Source: a virus
Length of the DNA stretch: 64,000 nt
Virus record (IMG/VR): IMGVR_UViG_3300008117_000011
Location: 124,001-188,000 of that record
Strand: one strand, 5' to 3'
Of the stretch, positions 53,408-60,423 are shown piece after piece (the first letter of the stretch is position 1; each line of letters begins with the position of its first letter). The notes under the pieces are model-generated. The model had not been told where the DNA came from and ran no database searches. It saw nothing but the letters and a program-made list of their open reading frames with translations. A program made the position numbers and the translations under genes.

Positions 53408-54441
53408 ATTAGTTGTTGCATGTATGTTATCTTTGCAACCTCAGTAGCATTTACCCTAACAATTTGTAATGATAAAGTATCGTTTGTATTGATTTGTATT
53501 TGACTAAGATTTTCACCATAATAATCACCATTAATATAAACTTGGAATGAACTTACATTTTCAGATGACATAAGTTCTAAATTAAATGTGTAGTTAATTA
53601 ACTCCTCAGTTTCATCGGTTGTTGTTGGGAATACAAATTCAAACACCTGTGGCTCCGGTGGATTTTCTTGTCGTTTCTTTCTTTTCTTATATGGAGTTTC
53701 AGTTTCAAATATTTGAAACGTCCTTGTAATTGCGGGACTTACCTCAAACTGATCCTCGTCAATTAAAAATCCCATCATTGTGAATTCATACTTTTGAATG
53801 TAGTATTTTCTTTTTTCAAGTTCCATCACCGATTCATCAGCAATACTATTAAGTTTTAATGGTATATAATGTCCTTTTATTGTTTGATAAGATTGTAATG
53901 ATGAAAATTTCTCAAGAATAATTTGATTAAATTTATTAATCTCTCTCATTCTATTACAAACAATTGCAACTGTATATGTAATGTCACAAGGAACCGGTTG
54001 TGGTATTTTATAAATGTCATACCCATTTTTATTTCCGTCCCAAGTTGGTACTTTCATATAAAAGTATAATTTTCTATTCGGAATATTATAAACTATCGCC
54101 GGATTATTTCCGTATTTGACCTCCGGAGTTCTAATTACTGTTATGAATGGTGGTTCTGTATTTTTATCAATGTTTTGGAAGTCCCAAGTCTCTGTAAATT
54201 GTGCCCAGTTTTGTGTTGTAATTAAAATATCAATCATTGGAATTGTTTTTCCCTCAACAACACAAGTTAGTTGGTCTCTTACAAAATCTAAAAACCCTCT
54301 ATCAAGATCTGCATGTAGTAAACTTTTAGGAAGAAATGTTCCATCGGCCTCAATCATATCACGAAGTTCTCTTCTTCTAGGTAAAAGAGTTTTTTCCTCC
54401 GTAAGTGGGATATATTTTTTTATTTTTTTAGGTAAAGCCAT
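53404..54441 (-). CDS. gp15: Putative tail terminator / sheath stabiliser (gp15-like)
   Basis: This 345-residue protein starts MALPKKIKKYIPLTEEKTLL. The central region QPVPCDITYTVAIVCNRMRE and INKFNQIILEKFSSLQSY resembles the strand-helix core of T4-like tail terminators, where a beta strand is followed by a helix counting over the oligomer ring. Its place between the gp14-like and sheath genes is the T4 order (13-14-15-18). It is longer than T4 gp15 (272), with a C-terminal ~90-residue beta-rich addition after the basic linker KKRKKRQENPPEPQ. It follows the gp14-like gene by 3 nt. Confidence 0.5.
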   Translation of the reverse strand: MALPKKIKKYIPLTEEKTLLPRRRELRDMIEADGTFLPKSLLHADLDRGFLDFVRDQLTCVVEGKTIPMIDILITTQNWAQFTETWDFQNIDKNTEPPFITVIRTPEVKYGNNPAIVYNIPNRKLYFYMKVPTWDGNKNGYDIYKIPQPVPCDITYTVAIVCNRMREINKFNQIILEKFSSLQSYQTIKGHYIPLKLNSIADESVMELEKRKYYIQKYEFTMMGFLIDEDQFEVSPAITRTFQIFETETPYKKRKKRQENPPEPQVFEFVFPTTTDETEELINYTFNLELMSSENVSSFQVYINGDYYGENLSQIQINTNDTLSLQIVRVNATEVAKITYMQQLI

Positions 54442-54444
54442 TTA

Positions 54445-54957
54445 TTATAATCCTCTAAATTCATTAGGTCCAACAGGAGCCGCAGTGATACTTTTATAGA
54501 ATGGACGAATTCCTCTGTATGTGTGTTTAAAATCAGAAGTTACTCTACCATCATTTACAACAGTATAATATCTTACAAAATTTTCACTATCATAATATCC
54601 TATATAATCACCAAGATCAATATCAATCCCTAAATCTTCTAAAGTTTTTAGATAAACAGATATCGTAATGTTTCCGGGTTCAAGTTGTGCATTTTTTGTT
54701 GTTCCAACCGTTTTATTTTCTGGTGCCAATACTTGGATATACGCATTAAACTCAATTGGTGGCAAAAACTTTATACCATCTGAAACAGTTTCACCATACA
54801 CATCATCTGTTTTTGTTTTTAACCTATCAACTTTATATAACACACAAGTAAAATTTAAATCACCAATTAACCATTCTTGACCCATTTCTATTTCAAGATT
54901 AAAATCGGTATCCCCAAAAAATTTACCAAGTCTTGTTACAGGAATTCTATTTTCCAT
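54445..54957 (-). CDS. gp14: Putative neck / head-tail connector protein (gp14-like)
   Basis: This 170-residue protein contains KTKTDDVYGETVSDGIKFLP followed by IEFNAYIQVL, and later DLGDYIGYYDSENFVRYYTV. The D-x-hydrophobic-GE...IE-x-Y and GDxI-x-hydrophobic-FxxYxV patterns resemble T4-like neck gp14. It lies just before the gp15-like and sheath genes, which supports a connector role. T4 gp14 has 256 residues, so this is a shorter form. A TATTTATC element lies 14 nt upstream of the start. Confidence 0.5.
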   Translation of the reverse strand: MENRIPVTRLGKFFGDTDFNLEIEMGQEWLIGDLNFTCVLYKVDRLKTKTDDVYGETVSDGIKFLPPIEFNAYIQVLAPENKTVGTTKNAQLEPGNITISVYLKTLEDLGIDIDLGDYIGYYDSENFVRYYTVVNDGRVTSDFKHTYRGIRPFYKSITAAPVGPNEFRGL

Positions 54958-54971
54958 ATTGATTATTTATT

Positions 54972-54979
54972 GATAAATA
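54972..54979 (-). promoter_or_regulatory. Late-promoter-like TATTTATC element before the gp14-like gene
   Basis: The sense core TATTTATC is followed by 14 nt before the ATG at 54957, in the short divergent gap shared with the SNF2-type helicase gene. Confidence 0.5.
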
Positions 54980-55016
54980 TTCTTTTTTTGTTTATTTTTA
55001 TATATATTATTTAGTT

Positions 55017-56777
55017 TTGGATTTAAAAAATAATCTAATAGAACACAAAGCTCTTGATTTGTTAGACTCGTATAGTGGTGCTAACAATTATATCCTTTAT
55101 ATGAAATCAAAAAAGGATGTAAATAAAAAGTTCTACCCCACAAGAACTCAGGCTGATTATATTATTAATTATTTTGATGTAAAACCAAAGGTTGCAAGGA
55201 AGTGGGTTGATCTTGATTCTTATTTTGCAAATAAGTTTGCTAAAGATAGATACCTACTTGAAATACCAGAAAAAGTTTATATTGAAAAACTACTTGTTGA
55301 AAAAGATAAGTCCTACCATATTTGGGGTAAGTTCTTTGAGAAGGATAATTTATCAGAATTTTGGGTACCAAAATCATCATTAATAAAATCACATACGATA
55401 GAAAAGGTTGATATTGATTATTCTAAATATGGTCACAGACCACCTTTGTCTCACCAAAAAGAAGCGATAGAAAAACTTGTTGGGTCAAAAAGATTTATAT
55501 TGGCAGACGATATGGGGCTTGGAAAAACAACCTCTACAATTATTGGAGCTCTTGAGACTGGTGCTAAAAAAATTCTAATCATATGTCCAGCGTCACTTAA
55601 AATTAACTGGGAAAGAGAAATAAAAAACTATACCGATAGGAGTGTTTACATTTGTGAAGGAAAAAAATACTCAACAGATGAAGATTTTACAATTGTAAAC
55701 TATGACATATTAAAAAACTTTTACGATCCTAAAGACAAAGAAAATTCTGAACTTGTTAAAACAAAATATGATTTAGTAATTTTAGATGAAGCCCATATGG
55801 TTTCAAACGCTCAAGCTCAAAGAACAAAAATTATTAACAATTTTGTTAAAGATATAAAACAAGTTTGGCTTTTGACTGGAACACCAATGACATCAAGACC
55901 AATCAACTATTATAATCTTCTTAATATTATTGAAAGTCCGGTGGCACAAAACTGGATGGCGTATGCAATTCGTTATTGTCAGGGGTATCAGTTTAGAGCT
56001 GGTAATAGAAAAGTATGGAACGTAACCGGGGCTTCAAATCTTGAAGAACTCCGAGATAGGACATCAAAACAAATTCTTCGTAGATTAAAAGAAGAGGTGT
56101 TAGATTTACCTGAAAAAATAATAACCCCGGTTTATTTAAGAACCTCATCAAGAGAGTATAAAGATTTAATGGGTGAGTACTACGAGTGGTTAAAAAACAA
56201 AAAAGAAGAATCATCATCTCTTACAATTCAGTTCACAAAACTTATGAAAGTAAGAAAGGTAATCGCAAATGAAAAAGTTAAAGACACAATTGAGTTCGCA
56301 CAAAATATTATAGACCAAGGAAAAAAAGTAATCATATTTACAAATTTTACCGATACCCTACAACTAATTCATAATCACTTTGGTAAAGAATCGGTGTATC
56401 TTGATGGTAGTTGTAATAAAGTACAAAGACAATATGCTGTTGATCAATTCCAGGATAATGAAAAAATTAAAGTTTTTGTTGGTAACTTAAAAGCCGCTGG
56501 TGTTGGTCTTACATTAACCTCAGCCGAAGTTGTAATAATGAATGATTTATCTTTTGTTCCTGCGGAACACGCACAAGCTGAAGATAGGGCTTACAGATAT
56601 GGTCAAAAAAATAATGTACTTGTTTATTACCCAATATTTGAAAACACAATAGAAGGTGTTGTGTATGATATTTTAAATACAAAGAAAAAAATAATAGGGA
56701 CTGTAATGGGTGATGAGGTTACAGAATCTTTTGACGTTGTTGAAGAAATCCTAAATCTTATAAACTCAAAAAGGTAG
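55017..56777 (+). CDS. SNF2-type DNA helicase/translocase
   Basis: This 586-residue SF2 protein has LADDMGLGKTTSTIIGALE (Walker A) near residues 161-179, LVILDEAHMVSNAQAQRT (DEAH box), QVWLLTGTPMTS (motif III), VIIFTNFTDTLQLI (motif IV), and the motif VI region EHAQAEDRAYRYGQKNNVLV. The RAYRxGQ signature is typical of SNF2 translocases. It may fill the role of T4 UvsW in fork regression and recombination-dependent replication. The N-terminal 140 residues are a separate module. The first residue is coded by TTG (55017); the first ATG is at codon 28, after sequence that looks coding, so TTG is preferred but not certain. It is divergent from the gp14-like gene. Confidence 0.85.
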   Translation: MDLKNNLIEHKALDLLDSYSGANNYILYMKSKKDVNKKFYPTRTQADYIINYFDVKPKVARKWVDLDSYFANKFAKDRYLLEIPEKVYIEKLLVEKDKSYHIWGKFFEKDNLSEFWVPKSSLIKSHTIEKVDIDYSKYGHRPPLSHQKEAIEKLVGSKRFILADDMGLGKTTSTIIGALETGAKKILIICPASLKINWEREIKNYTDRSVYICEGKKYSTDEDFTIVNYDILKNFYDPKDKENSELVKTKYDLVILDEAHMVSNAQAQRTKIINNFVKDIKQVWLLTGTPMTSRPINYYNLLNIIESPVAQNWMAYAIRYCQGYQFRAGNRKVWNVTGASNLEELRDRTSKQILRRLKEEVLDLPEKIITPVYLRTSSREYKDLMGEYYEWLKNKKEESSSLTIQFTKLMKVRKVIANEKVKDTIEFAQNIIDQGKKVIIFTNFTDTLQLIHNHFGKESVYLDGSCNKVQRQYAVDQFQDNEKIKVFVGNLKAAGVGLTLTSAEVVIMNDLSFVPAEHAQAEDRAYRYGQKNNVLVYYPIFENTIEGVVYDILNTKKKIIGTVMGDEVTESFDVVEEILNLINSKR

Positions 56778-56794
56778 AAATAACCTAATTTGTA

Positions 56795-56802
56795 TATTTA
56801 TT
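56795..56802 (+). promoter_or_regulatory. Late-promoter-like TATTTATT element before the fusion gene
   Basis: GTATATTTATTATATAA precedes the ATG at 56809, leaving 6 nt after the core. It lies in the 31-bp gap after the SNF2-type helicase gene and suggests late expression of the fusion protein. Confidence 0.4.
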
Positions 56803-56808
56803 ATATAA

Positions 56809-58890
56809 ATGAGAGTTAAAGTAAAACACGTAAAATGTGATATGTCTGAAAAGGACAAAGAACTTATGAACGATTTTATTAAGTTCTTACAGAAGAAGTA
56901 TCCTTTAAAGGATGATATTACTATTATTTTTACCGGTGAAAGATATGGTAAAATGTCCACAGGTAGTAGGACACAAGATTCTGAACTTAAGATTTTCACT
57001 AAAGACAGAATGAATAGGGATATTGTAAGAACATTAGCTCACGAATGGATACACGAAAGACAAATTAAAATCCAAGGTAAAAAACCAAAACAAGATATTG
57101 GTGGTCCCCTTGAAGATGAGGCAAACGCAAAAGCTGGTTCTGCAATTAAACAGTTTGAAAAGGAGTTTCCAAAAAAAGAAGAGTTAATGTACGAAGGTAT
57201 AAATAATAAGTTAAATCTGATTAACGAGCAAATCTTATTAAAGGAAAAGGAAAATATTAAAGGTGAGTTTTTAACCGAAATGAAAAAAATCGGTATTGAA
57301 AAATTACCTTATTCATATTCAGCTTTAAAACAATTTGTGGATCCGGAAACAATGGATATTCATTACAACAAACACTATAAAGGTTATGTCAAAAAATTAA
57401 ATGACGCTCTTTCTAATAAAAAAGGTGAAATGGAGCTTGAGGATATTGTAAAAACAATATCAAAGTTTAACACTAAAGTTAGAAACAATGCTGGTGGTGC
57501 TTTTAATCACGCGTTATTTTGGAAAATGTTATCACCAAAAAAACAATTACCAAAAGGTGAGATATTAGAAAAAATTACAAAACAATATGGTAACATCAAA
57601 AAAATGAAAGATGAATTCAATGATGTTGCTAAAGAAAGATTTGGGTCCGGATGGGTTTGGCTTGTTTTAACAAAGACAAATAGACTTAAAATTATGTCAA
57701 CACCAAACCAAGATAATCCACTTATGAATGTTATTAAAGATGGTGGATATCCACTTTTAGGTTTAGATTTATGGGAGCATGCTTATTATTTGAAGTATAG
57801 AAATAAAAGGGATGAATACATTAAAAATTTCTGGAATTCTGTAAACTGGGAATTTGTAAATGAACTTTTTGTTTCAAAGACAACAAAAAAGTTAAATGAA
57901 TCATATATGAAAATTTTATTAGAAAACGAGGATTTACAACCAGATCTGAAAAAAATTATGAGTCGTGAATTACAAAAAATTAGACTTATACCATTAGATG
58001 CTGAGGCAGGAGCCGAAGCAATTAACAACATTACAACAGCTGAAATTTCAAGGGGGAACCTTGACTTTAATAGGACTATAAGTGGACTTATGACTCTTGA
58101 TTTATCAACTGTTTCTGAAAGATCAAAATATAGATTTAATAATTATTTTCAAAGATTTATTAAAAGCAAAACTAGAGGTTTTGACTTTGAGGGTATGGTT
58201 ACCGGATTTCTTGATGGTGAACTAGCAACAAGCTTATCGTCTCCTTATGATATCTCAACATCAGAGGGAGATTTAATTTCTTGTAAAGTAGTTAGAGACA
58301 CTAATGAAAGAATATCACTTAAAAGTATTAGGACTGGGGTTAAAGATTTTGTTGAGAAATACGAAGGGTCAGAAGAAAATAAATATATATTAAGTGGGTT
58401 AACTCAATTTCCAAATTTTTTAGAACTAGTTGTAACACACGAAAATTCAGATATACAAAATCAAGGTGAAGATATTTTAAACAAATTACTTATTGATATT
58501 ACAGGATTACTTGTTGGTGTACCAAACTCACAAAATCTTGGGGTTGATTTATACTACTATGATAAAGCTCGTCTAATTGAACTTGCTAAAACACCAGGAA
58601 TTCTAAAAGCTGGAAGATCAGCTGAAGCTCAAACAATATCCTATTCGGCTAAAATACTTAAAATGGGTACAACCAAAAGTGGGTTTATTCAGTTTCCGAT
58701 TGTTACTCAAGAACAATATGCCGAATTTTTAATTGGTAATGAAAAAACAAAAGAAATTGTAAATATTTTTAACACTATGGGTGAAAAATATGGAGTCCCA
58801 AGATTAGGTGACAATATCCCACAAGATATTATTAGGGATTTATCAAAAAATGAAAGATTCAAATTAGATATTAGAAGAATACTTAAATAA
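56809..58890 (+). CDS. Three-domain fusion: HExxH metallopeptidase-like, Mn-superoxide dismutase, unknown C-terminal domain
   Basis: Residues 1-125 carry RTLAHEWIHERQIK (H78-E79-x-x-H82) and LEDEANAKAG, with E102 or E104 as likely third zinc ligand. Residues about 163-355 form a complete Fe/Mn superoxide dismutase domain: ETMDIHYNKHYKGYV (H185), RNNAGGAFNHALFW (H234), GSGWVWLVL, NQDNPLM (Q301) and LGLDLWEHAYYLKYRNKRDE (D320, H324). Gln in NQDxPLM, and no Gln on the NH-x-x-F-W helix, point to the manganese type; it would convert superoxide to oxygen and hydrogen peroxide. Residues about 366-693 are unrecognised; FEGMV, PYDIST and LISCKVV (460-495) loosely recall a PD-(D/E)xK nuclease. I138-N-E140 and L362-N-E364 lie in the linkers. 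The frame is open throughout and the next gene, 31 bp on, is gp13. Confidence 0.88.
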   Translation: MRVKVKHVKCDMSEKDKELMNDFIKFLQKKYPLKDDITIIFTGERYGKMSTGSRTQDSELKIFTKDRMNRDIVRTLAHEWIHERQIKIQGKKPKQDIGGPLEDEANAKAGSAIKQFEKEFPKKEELMYEGINNKLNLINEQILLKEKENIKGEFLTEMKKIGIEKLPYSYSALKQFVDPETMDIHYNKHYKGYVKKLNDALSNKKGEMELEDIVKTISKFNTKVRNNAGGAFNHALFWKMLSPKKQLPKGEILEKITKQYGNIKKMKDEFNDVAKERFGSGWVWLVLTKTNRLKIMSTPNQDNPLMNVIKDGGYPLLGLDLWEHAYYLKYRNKRDEYIKNFWNSVNWEFVNELFVSKTTKKLNESYMKILLENEDLQPDLKKIMSRELQKIRLIPLDAEAGAEAINNITTAEISRGNLDFNRTISGLMTLDLSTVSERSKYRFNNYFQRFIKSKTRGFDFEGMVTGFLDGELATSLSSPYDISTSEGDLISCKVVRDTNERISLKSIRTGVKDFVEKYEGSEENKYILSGLTQFPNFLELVVTHENSDIQNQGEDILNKLLIDITGLLVGVPNSQNLGVDLYYYDKARLIELAKTPGILKAGRSAEAQTISYSAKILKMGTTKSGFIQFPIVTQEQYAEFLIGNEKTKEIVNIFNTMGEKYGVPRLGDNIPQDIIRDLSKNERFKLDIRRILK

Positions 58891-58900
58891 GATATTAAAG

Positions 58901-58908
58901 TATTTATA
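58901..58908 (+). promoter_or_regulatory. Late-promoter-like TATTTATA element before gp13
   Basis: TATTTATA, preceded by AG and followed by TAATAAAATC, lies 13 nt before the ATG at 58922, in the 31-bp gap after the fusion gene. Confidence 0.55.
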
Positions 58909-58921
58909 TAATAAAATCATT

Positions 58922-60049
58922 ATGGCAATTATTGGTGAACCACAAAGAAGTCAACTATATACTAAAGTAAGACATTTACTTGGTGCCCCACAAAGAAGTG
59001 TGGAATTAGAGGACGAACAAATGGATACATTACTTGAATTCTCAATTGATGAATATTCACAGTATGTCCAAGATTGGTTAATTGAATCTCAATGGACCGC
59101 TCTTAATAACTTAAATCTGGATACGCAATCTTTAAGTAGGGCTTTTACGACTAGAAGTTTGGATTATGAAACAAGATATACTTACGCCTATTCTAAGATA
59201 GTTGGTTTGCAGGCCGGTGGTGAATGGGAATTAAAAAAAGATTATATACAATTAGTACCAAATCAACAGATATATGAAATACCGGCGGGTAGAGAATTAA
59301 ATGAATTATTGTGGTTTACGCCAGCAACAATGAACAATATGTTATTTGATCCTTGGGCTTTTGGGGGTATCGCTGGTGGTGGTATTGCTGGTCCAGCAGG
59401 TTACGCTCAAGTTGGTAACTTATCTGGTAGTTACTTTATGATGCCAGCTTTTGATATGCTTTTAAGGATGCAAGAAATTAATATACAAAGAAGAATTATT
59501 GCTGGTGATTTAACTTATAGAGTAACCGCTCTTCCGGGTGGGAAAAAGGCGGTTCACTTAATGAACACACCAGGTGGTAAATTTGACTTTGGTAACTCAA
59601 CCCTTATGAAGGGTAGAGTTTGGTATTGGTATTATGACACAACTGATGGTGACAAGGATAAGTGTCTGGCCGATAATCCGGATATTATTAAATTACCATC
59701 TGATGTTCCGTTTGACAAAATGAACTGGGATGAGTTAAATAATCCAGCACAAGTTTGGGTTAGAAGATGGTTTATCGCATATTGTAAAGAAACATTATCT
59801 AGAGTTCGTGGAAAATTTAGTGGTAACTTAAAAACTGGTGATGGTGGTGATTTAACAATGGATTATACCTCACTTGCAACTGAAGCCAAAGATGAAAAGT
59901 CAAAATTAATTGAAGAACTAATTGGTGCTGAAGGAAGACTTACAAGATTGAAACCTGAAAAGGTTATGGAAAGGGAGGCTCTTATTGCTGAAAACTTAAA
60001 TAAACAGCTCAAGTTTAGAGCGATGCCGAGACAAATTTATGTAATATAA
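58922..60049 (+). CDS. gp13: Neck protein gp13
   Basis: This 375-residue protein contains LYTKVRHLLGAPQRSVELED at its start, LDYETRYTYAYSKIVGLQAG, and YYDTTDGDKDKCLADNP. Near the end, QVWVRRWFIAYCKETLSRVR and GKFSGNLKTGDGGDLTMDY, followed by an EAKDEKSKLIEELIGAEG helix, fit the T4-like gp13 head-completion/neck protein. T4 gp13 has 309 residues. A Gly/Ala-rich insertion (GGIAGGGIAGPAGYA) at about 150-165 accounts for part of the extra length. It overlaps the next gene by 1 nt and is on the opposite strand to gp14, unlike T4. Confidence 0.8.
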   Translation: MAIIGEPQRSQLYTKVRHLLGAPQRSVELEDEQMDTLLEFSIDEYSQYVQDWLIESQWTALNNLNLDTQSLSRAFTTRSLDYETRYTYAYSKIVGLQAGGEWELKKDYIQLVPNQQIYEIPAGRELNELLWFTPATMNNMLFDPWAFGGIAGGGIAGPAGYAQVGNLSGSYFMMPAFDMLLRMQEINIQRRIIAGDLTYRVTALPGGKKAVHLMNTPGGKFDFGNSTLMKGRVWYWYYDTTDGDKDKCLADNPDIIKLPSDVPFDKMNWDELNNPAQVWVRRWFIAYCKETLSRVRGKFSGNLKTGDGGDLTMDYTSLATEAKDEKSKLIEELIGAEGRLTRLKPEKVMEREALIAENLNKQLKFRAMPRQIYVI

Positions 60050-60423
60050 TGAGTGGATTTAGAGTAGAAAATCTTACACCAAGAAAGAACGTTGTAAGAT
60101 ATCAAACACAAACTATTGTTGAACAACCAAAACCAATTGAGTTGCCAAAAGAAATTCAAAAAATAATATCAGACCCTATTTACACAACTGGTCTAGAAAC
60201 ATTACTTGTTGTTAAGGGTGAAGGTTCTGAAGTGACACTTAACTCAAGTGAGAATGAAAAAATTACAATTAAATCACTTACAACAGTTCTAATTAAATCA
60301 GATGTTGGTGCAATTGATGAAGAATGGGACGAACTCCTTTTAGAAAAAGGTGCTTGTGTTCACTTCCAATTCGTTGAGGGTAACTGGTACATATTAAGTT
60401 CTGACGGTCTGAAGATGAGTTAG
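60049..60423 (+). CDS. Small unrecognised protein coupled to gp13
   Basis: This 124-residue protein starts MSGFRVENLTPRKNVVRYQT. After a Pro-rich linker, the C-terminal ~70 residues look like an all-beta domain (GLETLLVVKGEGSEVTLNSS; CVHFQFVEGNWYILSS), of a type seen in virion decoration proteins. No family is assigned. TAATG overlap with gp13 implies coupled translation, so it is probably a neck or capsid-associated protein. Its stop overlaps that of the convergent polymerase gene. Confidence 0.65.
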   Translation: MSGFRVENLTPRKNVVRYQTQTIVEQPKPIELPKEIQKIISDPIYTTGLETLLVVKGEGSEVTLNSSENEKITIKSLTTVLIKSDVGAIDEEWDELLLEKGACVHFQFVEGNWYILSSDGLKMS

